DNA from: Accumulibacter phosphatis
GTDB lineage: Bacteria > Pseudomonadota > Gammaproteobacteria > Burkholderiales > Rhodocyclaceae
Direction of reading: 5' to 3'
Assembly: GCF_000024165.1 (NCBI RefSeq)
Contig: NC_013194.1
Coordinates: 1,612,001 to 1,676,000, forward strand
DNA length: 64,000 bases
A program made the translations under genes and the position numbers. The notes beneath the pieces were generated by a model. That model was not told the origin of the DNA and did not search any database. It worked only from the letters and a program-made list of their open reading frames with translations. Positions 17,460 to 26,045 of this stretch are shown here, in pieces. The first letter of the stretch is position 1; each line of letters starts with the position of its first letter.

Positions 17460-18430
17460 TCAGGCGCATTTGTGATGCCCTGGGTTCCAAGGGATACCCG
17501 ATTTGACTATGGCATTCAAGATCGTGAGGACTTTGTGCATGCAAGCGACCAGCGCCACTTTTTTGGGCTTTCCCTTGGCGATCAGGCGCTGATGAAACGC
17601 CTTGATCACGGGGTTGTAACGGACGGCACTGAAGGCGGCCATGTATAGCGCGCTACGTACGGCTGTTCGACCACCCCAGGTGATGCGTTTGCCCTTGTGG
17701 CGACCGCTTCCGCGTTCAATGGTGCGACACCGACCAGCTTGCCAATTTGCGCATGCGAGAGTTGTCCCAATTCGGGCAACGCCCCCATCAAACTCGCTTG
17801 CGTGCAGGGCCCAATCCCTTTGAAGTCTTTGAGCAAAGCGAGCTTGTCGGCAAAATGTGCTTTCAGCATGCCGCTCATGTCGTTATCAACCGATGCAATC
17901 TGGCGGTCCAGCATCTTCAGTACCGCCTTGATACTTTTATGCTGCGAGGGATGGCTTTGGGCCAAGCGGTTTCCTTCCGCCACGCGCATGCCGACCAACT
18001 GGTGGTGGCGTATGAGCAAGGCTTCCAGCGCCTCCTGGTTGGCATCGGGCAGCTTCATCAACAGCCGCTCCCGCTGCGCTGACTGGTGCAGCGTTCGTGC
18101 AAAGTGCGATAGCACCCGCGCGTCAATGGCGTCCGTCTTGGACAGGTATCCCATGGATTTTGCGAAGTCTCGCGCCTGCCTGGGGTTGACCACCATCACC
18201 GCCAGCCCGGCCGCACATAGCGCGGCGGCGGCCTGCCGTTCGAAGCCTCCCGTGGCTTCCAGGAGCACCACACCAATGCGCTCGGAAAGCGGGATGAACT
18301 CCTTGACCAAGGCCTCGATCTCTCGGCCGGCGTTAGCGATACATCGGGTCTTGGATTTGTCGTCTACCGCCACCTCCAGCGTCTCTTTGGCAACGTCAAT
18401 ACCAACAAAAATCAATTCAGAAGCGTTCAT
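17460..18430 (-). pseudogene. IS110-family transposase, frameshifted
   Basis: The coding region begins MNASELIFVGIDVAK at 18430 and follows the intact copy (43270-44250) closely through the DEDD domain (GIDVAKETL, LLEATGG, KTDAIDARVL) and the C-terminal Tnp20 domain (FKGIGPCTQASLMG). Near 17687 one base is missing relative to the intact copy (gcggaagcgg against gcggacagcgg), moving the last 75 codons out of frame. Without that loss it would be a full-length recombinase of about 325 residues. Confidence 0.9.
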
Positions 18431-18435
18431 CTCAG

Positions 18436-18600
18436 GCCATCCTTGCAAATACGAGGTCACGGCCTTGCGACACGCGCCAACCAGCAACTGTTCGGTATTC
18501 AGACAAACGGGCAACCAGGCATGCCAAGTGCTAACCCACGGGCTTGAGGTCCCAGAGGGGCGTCGGGCTATGCCTGGCCTTCCGAACTCCTTCCCGCAAC
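18436..18600 (-). ncRNA. Putative bridge RNA of IS110 copy 1
   Basis: Read on the minus strand: a candidate left target guide CCCCT at 18560-18556, a GGG/CCC stem, a right target guide GGGTTAG at 18537-18531, a left donor guide ACAGTTGCT at 18491-18483, and CAAG at 18445-18442 just before the transposase start. GGGTTAG is the complement of this copy's own target flank CTAACCC. The donor guide equals the junction of the element end with the core. Exact RNA ends are not known. Confidence 0.65.
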
Positions 18601-18865
18601 ATCCATGCAGCAATCGGCGATGCACACCTTGGGGCTCCGCCCCAAACCCCGCACTCGCCGTGAGGCAGCGGCCGGGGATGATAAACCCTCCCCGACCACT
18701 CCCTCGAGTGTCATTGGCCTCCAGGATGTCAAGAGGCTTTCGCGGCATAAACGCGAGAGAAAAAAACCTCTCTCGCATATATTCCACGGTCCTCTTGACA
18801 TCCTTCCAGCCATCAATTCACACCCTCCTCCAATGAACGACAAACCACAAAACGAAAGATACAAG

Positions 18866-18964
18866 GGGTGGGGCGCCCGAAGGGCTCAGCTTGGGGTGCC
18901 GGGGCCCCGTTCCACACGAAACGGACTAAACCCGCTCATTCCTTACGCCGGAGGACGAAGAGAG
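18866..18964. other. Short native stretch between IS110 copy 1 and the ISAs1 remnant
   Basis: About 100 bases that originally followed 17434. It holds the right partner of the 19-bp inverted repeat (18906-18924) and no gene. Confidence 0.5.
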
Positions 18965-19075
18965 CCAGGGTCTCGCCACTCGGATGTCAAAGTGGCGTGA
19001 GCCCAGGATCCTTGCCCGGATGTCGTCATCCCAAGCCGCTCTCTTGCGCTTCATGCGTAGCCGGTTGTCAACCAT
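18965..19075 (-). mobile_element. Left arm of an ISAs1-family deletion remnant
   Basis: Starts ccagggtctcgccactcgga, matching the end of the intact ISAs1 copy at 44635. On the minus strand it codes for the last residues of an ISAs1 transposase (AAWDDDIRARILGS, compare AAWTDDVRMRILG in the intact copy). The matching right arm is 40176-40259. The two arms add up to about 195 bases, so this was a MITE-like internally deleted element before an IS66-type element landed in it. Confidence 0.7.
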
Positions 19076-19133
19076 GTAACTTCTCAGAAAGTGGTGGAAC
19101 TTTCCCGTGCATGTAGCTGTTAACTGTGCTTAA

Positions 19134-19673
19134 ATGCGCTGGATGCTTTCGCCGCCAGCCAGATTCCCATTTGAGTTGCCCTCGCCGCTGCCGGAGGACG
19201 GCTTGCCGTGGTTGCGGTCACTGGTCGCGCGTCTCGACCAGCTTGCTGGCGAGAATGCCGAACTGAAGGAACGGGTGTTGCAGCAGGCCGAAACGATTCG
19301 GGAGTTGCGGGACGAGATTGCCGTGCTCAAGGGTCAGATGGGTCGGCCAGCGATGAAGCCGAGCCGGATGGACGAGGAGATGGACAAGGACAAGAATAAC
19401 CCGACCGGCGGCAGAGGGCGTGGCAAATACCGTAATTCTGGTCAGCCGGCGAAGACCGCCCGCCTCGACATTCATGAAGAGCGCACGATGGCAGTCAACG
19501 ACGTGCCGGAAGGTTCGCGCTTTCTCGGCCACCGCGCCTTCACGGTGCAGGACCTGAGGATCGGGCCGCACAACACCCGCTTCCTGCTCGAACGGTGGGC
19601 GACCCCGGACGGCCGGGTACTCACGGCGGCCTGCCCGCCGGATCTGGGCGGACTGCATTTCGGTCCGGGCCTG
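19134..19673 (+). pseudogene. IS66-type transposase, segment 1 of 4 (N-terminus)
   Basis: Codes for the first 180 residues: a coiled-coil region (LVARLDQLAGENAELKERV and on), a linker (about 85-110) and the start of the central domain (PPDLGGLHFGPGL). It is cut after the codon for the Leu of GPGL by the element at 19674. The frame resumes exactly at 22940 with RAFILYQHHH, then at 25086, and ends in 39836-40124. Confidence 0.85.
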
Positions 19674-19737
19674 TGTTACGTCCCGCGATATCTGGAACTC
19701 TTCAACCCGAGCCATTCGAGGTTGAGATGATGGCAAA

Positions 19738-19784
19738 GTCCCACGCTGACGCCGGAAGAAGAGGTTCCGGCGTCAGCGTGGGAC
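19738..19784. terminator. Perfect 20-bp stem hairpin near the element's left end
   Basis: Bases 19738-19757 pair perfectly with 19765-19784 around a 7-base loop, just after the last gene of the TniA/TniB-like element. No U-run follows, so it may be a read-through block or a transposition signal rather than a classical terminator. Confidence 0.6.
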
Positions 19785-19791
19785 GAGAGGG

Positions 19792-19989
19792 CTAGAAGGG
19801 CTCGCCTGGAGGTATTCTCCAAGGGGCTTCGGGATCGTAGAGGTTCATCTGACGGCTGCGGTGGCGGCGAAGCTGGACGAGGTAGCGGGCCTCACAAGCA
19901 GCGGCGAGTTGGTGAAGGAACTCGCTGATCGCCGCCGCACTTTCGTCGGAGAGGCCGTCGGGGAAGAGGGAGTGAGGGCGGCGTTTCAT
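19792..19989 (-). CDS. Small accessory protein of the TniA/TniB-like element
   Basis: 65 residues, with its ATG overlapping the stop of the ATPase gene (ATGA). It begins MKRRPHSLFPDGLSDESA, which looks helical, and has a basic centre (RRHRSRQ) and a proline-rich end. I do not recognise a function. Coupling to the ATPase and position as the last gene of the element suggest a role in transposition, perhaps as a target adaptor. Confidence 0.6.
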   Translation of the reverse strand: MKRRPHSLFPDGLSDESAAAISEFLHQLAAACEARYLVQLRRHRSRQMNLYDPEAPWRIPPGEPF

Positions 19990-20780
19990 CGCAACTCCTC
20001 GATAGCCGCTTGCAGCAGATCGTCGGGCAAATGATTGAGTGCGCGCGGCACCGCCAGACGCATGGCGGTGCGCAGGATGCGCCCGGCGTGGCGCGGCAGG
20101 CCCTTGCTGGCTTGGCGCAGGAGTTCCAGGCCGGAATCGGTGAGCAGGGTATGCGCACACCCGGCGCTCTTGAGGGCATGGCCGACGAGTTGCGCAAAGC
20201 GCTCGCGTTCGAGCACCGGTCGCAGATGCACGCGTGCCTGGATGCGGCCGGCGAGTGCGGCGTAAGACGCCCGTTCGAGGGTTTGGGCGAGGATCGGGTG
20301 ACCGACCAGCCAGACAGTGATGAGATCGCGCGAATCGAAGGCGAAGTTGAGAAAAGCGGGGAAATCGCGGAAGAATTCGGGTGGCAGATTCTGCGCCTCG
20401 TCGAGGATCCAGACCGGCAGAAGTTGCTTGGCGTCGGCCAGATGATGGATATGCGCCTTGATGTCGCGCCACAGTTGGGCGCGACGATAACTCGGCTGAA
20501 GGCCGAGGGATTGGGCCAGGCACCGGTAAAGGTCTGCCCGTCCGAAATCGGTCTCGGCATGGTAGATGACTTGGTAGCGATGCGGATTGAGCTTGGCGGT
20601 CACGAGGCGCAAGGCGGCCGTCTTGCCCACGCCGGCCTCGCCGGTCAGCAGGCCGAGGCCCGGCGATTGCAGAAGCCACTGGAAGCGCTCGGCGAGTTGC
20701 GCCAGCGCACCGTCATCCCACAGCTCGGCGGCGTCCTTGCCCAGAGGCGGATGGCGCAGACCAAAGTGTTGCAGATACAT
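19986..20780 (-). CDS. AAA ATPase, ExeA/TniB-like transposition protein
   Basis: 264 residues. Walker A is GEAGVGKTAA (about 47-56), Walker B is VWILDEAQNLP (about 123-133), and a sensor region WLVGHPILAQT follows. It belongs to the ExeA/TniB/TnsC-type AAA group, in which such proteins choose or remodel target DNA and stimulate the transposase. It lies two bases after the DDE gene and overlaps the 65-residue gene, so all three are one operon. Confidence 0.85.
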   Translation of the reverse strand: MYLQHFGLRHPPLGKDAAELWDDGALAQLAERFQWLLQSPGLGLLTGEAGVGKTAALRLVTAKLNPHRYQVIYHAETDFGRADLYRCLAQSLGLQPSYRRAQLWRDIKAHIHHLADAKQLLPVWILDEAQNLPPEFFRDFPAFLNFAFDSRDLITVWLVGHPILAQTLERASYAALAGRIQARVHLRPVLERERFAQLVGHALKSAGCAHTLLTDSGLELLRQASKGLPRHAGRILRTAMRLAVPRALNHLPDDLLQAAIEELR

Positions 20781-20782
20781 CT

Positions 20783-22105
20783 TCAGTCTCCTTTGCGGTC
20801 GTAATACTGACGATAGGTGAGTTCGATCAGATTCGGGCCAGACGGCGAGGCGGGAGCGGCGTCTGTCGGGTCGGATTTATTTCGTTGGCGATCGAGATTG
20901 CCCAGGGCATCGAGCGGGGTCGCGGCGCCGATCCCCTTGCCGTGCTCGTCCTCGACCTCGATGACCGCCCCGCTATGCGGATCGACGACCAGACACACCG
21001 TCTTGCCGGAGAGTTCGAAAGGCACTTCGAAGCGCGCCCCCTGATACGACACCGTGCCATCCTTCCTGACTCGACGGCTGACGCGATACCGGAACAAGGC
21101 ATCGAGCTGCGCGGCCAGCGCTCCCAGCGAACGAATCTTCGACAAATCCTGCTGGTAGCGCGCGAGCGGCGTCATCCCGTCGAGGCCGGCATGCGGCGTA
21201 TGGTGATAGACCCGCTCCAGCCAGGCCCAGAGACGCGCATTGAGGTCCTCGAAACTGTTGATGTGGCGCTCGTCGAGTTCCGACAGGAACTGGTCGCGGC
21301 AGGTCCGGTGCCAGCGCTCCAACTTGCCCTTGCCCTCGGGCGCATAGGGCCGGCAATAGATCAGGTGAATGCCCAGGCGGGCGCAGATCCCCTGCAGGGT
21401 CTCAGCGCGGTAGGCCGCGCCGTTATCGACGACGAGCTTGATCGGGATGCCTCGCTTCAGCAGCGCCTGCTTGAGCACCCCTTCGATGTCGAGCGCCGTT
21501 TCGCCGGGGCAGAAAGCGCTGTGAGCCACCAGACGTGAGGCATCGTCGAACAGCGAGACGAGATACCCCTTGACGAGCTTGCCCTCGTGAGGCACGCGGG
21601 GACCGTGCATCACATCGCCATACCAGATGGCGCCCGCGGAAGCGGCGACGAAGCTGCGCTTCTCCTCGGGCAGGCTGGCCGAGCCGCTGATCCGCGACAG
21701 GCCGTGCTGTTGCAGCAGCCGGTGGACCGTCGAGCGCGACAGGCTGCCGCGAGCCACCGTTCCGGTGGCTTCGAGCAACTGGCGAATCTGACGGATCGAG
21801 CGGCGCGGGTTGTCGCGCTTCGCGGCAAGGATCGCGGTCTGAATGGCTTGCGATAGCTTCGATTGCCCGCGGTCGATACGGGTCTTGGGTGTCAGGCCAT
21901 CGATGCCCTGGGCAAGGTAAGTGTAATACCAGCCCTGAATCGTCTTCTCGGCAACATGGCGCCGACGCGTGCCGGGAATGGTGTATTCGCGCTCGGCCAG
22001 GGCGCGGATGGTCTGCTGCAATTCGCCGTGATCCAGCCGTTCCCGGCTGGTCAGCGAACCCAGGACGGACAGGCGAAACAAGGCGATCGGATTGATTCGA
22101 TTCAT
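20783..22105 (-). CDS. DDE integrase-type transposase (Mu/TniA-like rve domain)
   Basis: 440 residues from the ATG at 22105. N-terminal helix-turn-helix domains (about 1-130) contain TIQGWYYTYLAQGIDGL. The rve catalytic core has WYGDVMHGP (first Asp), LVVDNGAAY (second Asp) and PEGKGKLERWHRT (Glu), all intact. A C-terminal Mu-type beta domain holds YQGARFEVPFELSGKTV. It cuts and joins the TGT/ACA ends. The partner ATPase follows directly. Confidence 0.9.
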   Translation of the reverse strand: MNRINPIALFRLSVLGSLTSRERLDHGELQQTIRALAEREYTIPGTRRRHVAEKTIQGWYYTYLAQGIDGLTPKTRIDRGQSKLSQAIQTAILAAKRDNPRRSIRQIRQLLEATGTVARGSLSRSTVHRLLQQHGLSRISGSASLPEEKRSFVAASAGAIWYGDVMHGPRVPHEGKLVKGYLVSLFDDASRLVAHSAFCPGETALDIEGVLKQALLKRGIPIKLVVDNGAAYRAETLQGICARLGIHLIYCRPYAPEGKGKLERWHRTCRDQFLSELDERHINSFEDLNARLWAWLERVYHHTPHAGLDGMTPLARYQQDLSKIRSLGALAAQLDALFRYRVSRRVRKDGTVSYQGARFEVPFELSGKTVCLVVDPHSGAVIEVEDEHGKGIGAATPLDALGNLDRQRNKSDPTDAAPASPSGPNLIELTYRQYYDRKGD

Positions 22106-22176
22106 GACGACTCCTCGGGGTGAATGGGAGTCGTCATCAAAACAAAAGGGCCGAAATAATGCCACGAGCAAACTGT

Positions 22177-22206
22177 GTGGGGACCCCGCCCGGGCGGGGT
22201 CCCCAC
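22177..22206. repeat. 30-bp perfect palindrome
   Basis: gtggggaccccgccc is followed by its exact reverse complement with no spacer. It lies between the DUF6431-like gene and the DDE transposase gene. It could form a cruciform, act as a transcription attenuator in the operon, or be an operator for an element-encoded regulator. Confidence 0.8.
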
Positions 22207-22234
22207 CGTCCGCCACTCGCTCGGTGTCAGGAAA

Positions 22235-22759
22235 TCATGGGACGCTCATCTCTTGATCGAGCCAGAACATGGCCCGCGGCAGACCCAGGCTGTTGAACAC
22301 CTGGTGCCAAAAGCCGTGCGTGTCAACGGCCCGGCCGAGTTCGGCAAAGCGCACGCGCAGGTGAAACACAAAGTCCTTTCCCCGCTCCTGCAACCAGTTC
22401 CACCAGCGCGCGCCCGTGTGCCGGTCAGGTGGACCGCCGGGGTGCTCTGCCGCGCCGTTCAGCCGCTGCTGCAGGACTTGCTGTTGCACCGACCAGTCAT
22501 ACCAGCGTCGCGGTGCGATACATTCCGGCAGGCGCGAACACGTGCGTCGGCATCCGGCACAACGGTAGCGAAGGATGGGGATCGGGTTGAGCCGTGGCGG
22601 CACGGCTCGGCGGTCGGCCTTTCGCTCATAGTGACCATGCTGATGGACCACTCCCAGCCCGCAGTGCGGGCACGACTTCGGTCGATACACTTCAGCGGCC
22701 TTTTGAGTCGTCTCAACGTGCTGCTCAAGCGTGGTGATGCCGGCTACAATTCGTTGCAT
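22235..22759 (-). CDS. DUF6431-like zinc-ribbon protein of the TniA/TniB-like element
   Basis: 174 residues. Two Cys pairs, CPHCGLGVVHQHGHY and YRCAGCRRTCSRLPECI, form a probable zinc ribbon like those at the N-terminus of many transposases, followed by a tryptophan-rich region (RWWNWLQERGKDF). It has no catalytic DDE residues, so a DNA-binding role is likely. It precedes the DDE gene by about 130 bases that include the palindrome. The family name is given from memory of similar elements. Confidence 0.65.
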   Translation of the reverse strand: MQRIVAGITTLEQHVETTQKAAEVYRPKSCPHCGLGVVHQHGHYERKADRRAVPPRLNPIPILRYRCAGCRRTCSRLPECIAPRRWYDWSVQQQVLQQRLNGAAEHPGGPPDRHTGARWWNWLQERGKDFVFHLRVRFAELGRAVDTHGFWHQVFNSLGLPRAMFWLDQEMSVP

Positions 22760-23121
22760 GGGCTGGGCTCTTTTCTATCTCGGTCGTCTCGATAACTTCC
22801 CACGATAGCAGAGGTGTTCCAGCCCTTCTCCGTCCTTCTTCATTCCGCCTTCGCTCAGGAGATCCTTCGATCTTCCTGCTCAAAGTACGCGCGATATTCA
22901 AAGCCCTTCAATCCCGTTTAGGGGCGGACGTAACACCTGCGTGCCTTCATTCTGTACCAGCATCACCACTTGTCAACACCGATTGAAAACTGACACAGTT
23001 TTTCCTTTGTCACCGATTGAAAACTGATACACCCCCAATGCTGCTTGATGGCGGTGGTGGGGCCTCCTGGAGGGCGGGCCGTAGGCCCAACCGGAAGGAG
23101 GCCCCACCACCGCGGCGGCGC

Positions 23122-23907
23122 CTACCCTCCGGCGATCGCCTTCCTGGCCTGAACCATTCCCGTCTGCCGCTGACGTTTGAGCCGGTAGCTTTCCCCGGCG
23201 ATCGGTACGATCTGTGCGTGGTGCAGCAAACGATCCAGCAATGCCGCCGTCAGCGTGGCATCCTGCGCAAAGGTGGCATCCCATTGGCCAAACGACAGGT
23301 TGCTGGTGACGATCAGGCTGCCCTTCTCGTAGCGCGCGGCAATCACCTGGAAAAAGAGGTTGGCCTGCTCGCGGCTCATCGGCAGATAGCCGATTTCGTC
23401 GATGATCAGCAGACGGTAAGCGGCGATCGCCCGGTGCATGACCGCTTTCAACTGGTTCTGTGCGTGCGCGGCCGAGAGGGTCAGCAAGAGATCGGCGGCG
23501 GTCGTGAAACGGGTCTTGATGCCGGCTTGCGCGGCGCGATAGCCCAGGGCGATCGCGAGATGGGTCTTGCCCACCCCGGAGGGGCCGACCAGGACGACGT
23601 TTTCGTTGCGCTCGACAAAGGCCAGACCGGCCAGTTCGTCGATCTGGCTCCTTTTGACGCCGGCGGCGAAGGCGTAATCGAATTCCTCCAGCGTCTTGAT
23701 CGCCGGGAATCCCGCCAGACGCGTCAACATGCTTTGCTTGCGCACCTGGCGTCCCGCGACTTCCGCTTTCAGCAGTGCTTCCAGAAAGTCGCTGTAGGCG
23801 CTTTCCTGCGCAGCGGCTTCCTGGGCGGCGCCGACGTAGTTCTGCGCCACGAACGGCAGGTTCAGACTGTCGCACAAGGCGAGCATTCGTTCGTACTGGA
23901 GGTTCAT
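23122..23907 (-). CDS. istB: IstB-like helper ATPase (IS21 copy A)
   Basis: 261 residues. Walker A GPSGVGKTHLA and Walker B LLIIDEIGYLPM are intact, and the N-terminal IstB domain (SAYSDFLEALLKAEV) is present. It assembles on target DNA and activates the IstA transposase. Its ATG overlaps the stop of istA (ATGA). Confidence 0.93.
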   Translation of the reverse strand: MNLQYERMLALCDSLNLPFVAQNYVGAAQEAAAQESAYSDFLEALLKAEVAGRQVRKQSMLTRLAGFPAIKTLEEFDYAFAAGVKRSQIDELAGLAFVERNENVVLVGPSGVGKTHLAIALGYRAAQAGIKTRFTTAADLLLTLSAAHAQNQLKAVMHRAIAAYRLLIIDEIGYLPMSREQANLFFQVIAARYEKGSLIVTSNLSFGQWDATFAQDATLTAALLDRLLHHAQIVPIAGESYRLKRQRQTGMVQARKAIAGG

Positions 23908-24992
23908 GGCTGCATCTCTGCAGCGGCCTGCAGTTGGGTCAGCAGTTGCGCGTAGACGGCGAGCGGATGCTGCTCCGGCGTGGGCAAGGCGATTCTCTCG
24001 GCAACCGTCGGGCGGACAGTGGCCCCCTCGACCGGCGGCGGGGCGTCCAGGGGACGAGCGGCGGCGATATCGCCGCGCCATGGCGGGGGAATGCCTTGCA
24101 GATGCGCCTGCTCTTCCTGCAGGCGTTGTGCGGGCTGTACTTGCGTGCTGGCGTGGATACGCACGTTGGCCACTTCCTTGAGCCAGCGCCTGACCTCGGC
24201 ATTGGCGGTCACGGCGTCCAGTGGCAGGCCGGCCTGCTTGAGCCGACTGATCAGGGGAACGTAGAAGGAGCGGCGAAGGTAGCCGTTGAAGCGCTCGACC
24301 TTGCCTTTGGTCCGGGCGCGATAGGGACGGCACAGGTTGATGACGAAGCCACAGTGCTTGGCGTAGTCGAGAAAGCCCGCGTGATAGCGGTGTTCGCCTG
24401 GGCCGTCGACGTCGCGTTCGAGAACAACGGTCTTCATGTTGTCGTAGAGCAGGCGCCGGGCCACGCCACCGAGCGCCTCAAAGGCATGCTGGTGGCAGTC
24501 GATCAGCGTACTGACTTTCATGTCGGTGACGAATTCGACGTAACTCGCCCGGCTGTACCCAAGGGTCGCGCAGAAGGCGTACAGCGGATCAGCACCTTTA
24601 CGAAACTCGACCCAGTCGATTTGCAACTGTTCGCCCGGTGCCGTTTCGAAACGCACCACCGGATCAGCAGCCCCCTGCGGCCGGATCGTACGCATGAAGG
24701 CGCGCAATTGGCTGACGCCGCCGGCGTAGCCCAGGGCCCTAATCTCCCTGAACAGAACCGTGGCCGGGATCCACTGCGGCTGCGCTGCAGCCTGTCGCTC
24801 GCACAGGTACGTTTCATGGGTCGAGAGTTTGGTGGCCCGCTTCTTCTGACGCTGGTAGCGGGGCTGTTTGCCCTGCGCCAAGTGGCTGCGAACCGTATTC
24901 ACCGCGCAGCCCACTTCGGCCGCAATCTTGCGCAGACTGAATCCATGCTTCCTCAATACTTCAATTTCCACATACACCTCCTTCGTAATCAT
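23904..24992 (-). CDS. istA: IstA-like transposase (IS21 copy A)
   Basis: 362 residues from ATG 24992 (MITKEVYVEIEVLRKHG). The N-terminal helix-turn-helix has SLRKIAAEVGCAVNTVRSHLAQG. The rve core shows QIDWVEFRKG (Asp), LLYDNMKTVV (Asp) and RTKGKVERFNGYLR (Glu). All catalytic residues are present and there is no interruption. Confidence 0.93.
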   Translation of the reverse strand: MITKEVYVEIEVLRKHGFSLRKIAAEVGCAVNTVRSHLAQGKQPRYQRQKKRATKLSTHETYLCERQAAAQPQWIPATVLFREIRALGYAGGVSQLRAFMRTIRPQGAADPVVRFETAPGEQLQIDWVEFRKGADPLYAFCATLGYSRASYVEFVTDMKVSTLIDCHQHAFEALGGVARRLLYDNMKTVVLERDVDGPGEHRYHAGFLDYAKHCGFVINLCRPYRARTKGKVERFNGYLRRSFYVPLISRLKQAGLPLDAVTANAEVRRWLKEVANVRIHASTQVQPAQRLQEEQAHLQGIPPPWRGDIAAARPLDAPPPVEGATVRPTVAERIALPTPEQHPLAVYAQLLTQLQAAAEMQP

Positions 24993-25080
24993 CGGCGCCC
25001 AAAAAAAATCGCCGATCTTCTCAGTTCGGTGTATCAACTTTCAATCGTTGCGCTGTATCAATTTACTTCCGTTGCTGACA

Positions 25081-25869
25081 CCACTGCCACGTCACGCAGC
25101 CGAAGCTGCACGAGCAACTGCGCGAATGGGGCCTCGACCTCTCCGTCGGCCAGATCGACGCCTTGCTGGCGTCCGGCCAGGAGGCCTTCTCGGCCGAGAA
25201 GTCCGGTCTGCTCAAAACGGGCCTGGCAGTCAGTTCGGCCGTCACGGTCGACGACTCCGGTGCGCGCCACCGAGGCCAGAATGGCTACGTCACCGTCGTC
25301 AGCGGCCCGACCTTCGCCTGGTTCGGCAGCGCCGACAACAAGAGCCGTATTGGCTTCCTGACCCACCTGCATGACGGCCAGCCGTCCTATGCGCTGAACG
25401 ACATCGCCCTGCGCCACCTGCAGAAGCAGGGGTTGAAGGCGGCTCTGGTCGAGCGGCTGCAGACGAACCTGTTTGCCGGTGACGATTGGGCGGCGTATCT
25501 CAACCGCCTCGGCATCTGCGATGAGCGCCACCGCCGCATCGCCACCGAGGCCGGCTTGTTGGGCGGTCTCGTGGCCAAAGGCATCCATCCGATGCTGGCC
25601 ATCGTCAGCGATGGCGCCGGGGGCAGTTCGACCTCCTGGAGCACGGCCTCTGCTGGGTGCATACCGAGCGCTTGGTACACAAGCTGATTCCGTCCAACGC
25701 GGTCCAGCGCGGCGAGCAAGAACGCGTGCGCGGGGAAATCTGGGCCTACTACGCCGATCTCAAGGTCTACCGGGCCGCGCCAGCGCCGGCGGACACAGAG
25801 GCGCTGACCGCGCGATTCGAATCCCTGTTCGGCCAGCGCACCGGCTGGGCAACGCTCGACCGTCTGCTC
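25081..25869 (+). pseudogene. IS66-type transposase, segment 3 of 4 (central domain)
   Basis: Continues the frame from 22970 with CHVTQPKLHEQLREWG through AVTVDDSGARHRG and FGSADNKSR. Near 25618 extra G bases (a run of five) shift the frame. The next part, WVHTERLVHKL through QRTGWATLDRLL, reads in another frame up to the IS21 copy B junction at 25870. The 35-base segment 2 is 22936-22970. The shift shows that the gene had decayed before or after the insertions. Confidence 0.8.
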
Positions 25870-25875
25870 CTGTTA

Positions 25876-25972
25876 ATTCGCGCCGCTATAAGGCCATTTC
25901 GGTGGCGGCGTAATGAGGCCACTGGACTCGCGGCGCAATGAGGCCAGAGCAATCGCGGCGCAATAAGGCCAC
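25876..25972 (+). repeat. Four tandem iterons in the left end of IS21 copy B
   Basis: Four degenerate copies of a unit like cgcggcgcaatgaggcca, spaced about 25 bases apart. At least one inverted counterpart sits near the right end (around 39779-39815). They are the expected IstA-binding sites. Confidence 0.75.
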
Positions 25973-26045
25973 GTAGAAGGCAAGTAGAGACGGTTTCGGA
26001 CTTCCGATTGTGTAACCTCTGGCAATTTTGTCGGGGGCAGGCGCA

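Larger units (their letters stand above)
17435..18865 (-). mobile_element. IS110-family element, copy 1 (defective)
   Basis: Defined by comparison with the intact copy at 42835-44265. Read on the minus strand it starts CTTGTATC (18865) and ends CACAGTTG just before CT (17434-17433). A CT dinucleotide is present at both junctions, as a shared core, and there is no longer target duplication. It has a 430-base non-coding left end, one transposase gene and a very short right end. The transposase is frameshifted, but the non-coding end is well preserved. Confidence 0.88.
19674..22935 (-). mobile_element. TniA/TniB-like four-gene insertion element
   Basis: Ends are TGTTACGTCCCGC at the left and the mirror image ending GGACGTAACA at the right, i.e. 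TGT...ACA termini as in Tn7/Tn5053-type elements. The 4-bp duplication cctg (19670-19673, 22936-22939) flanks it, and removing the element restores the IS66 transposase frame. It encodes, in transcription order, a DUF6431-like zinc protein, a DDE integrase-type transposase, an ExeA/TniB-like ATPase and a 65-residue protein. Confidence 0.88.
22971..25080 (-). mobile_element. IS21-family element, copy A (intact)
   Basis: Begins tgtcaacaccgattgaaaac and ends ...gttgctgaca. Repeated motifs inside both ends (attgaaaactgacaca, attgaaaactgatacac; mirrored as gtatcaactttcaat at the right) are the multiple terminal repeats of IS21. The 5-bp duplication ccact (22966-22970, 25081-25085) flanks it. It interrupts the IS66-type transposase, whose frame reads on across it as YQHHHCHV. 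Confidence 0.9.

Noticed and set aside
25876..25972. Four regularly spaced repeats considered as a CRISPR array
   Set aside because: Units are degenerate, adjacent to an IS21 end, mirrored at the other end, and the spacing leaves no unique spacers of CRISPR length; they are IstA-type terminal repeats.
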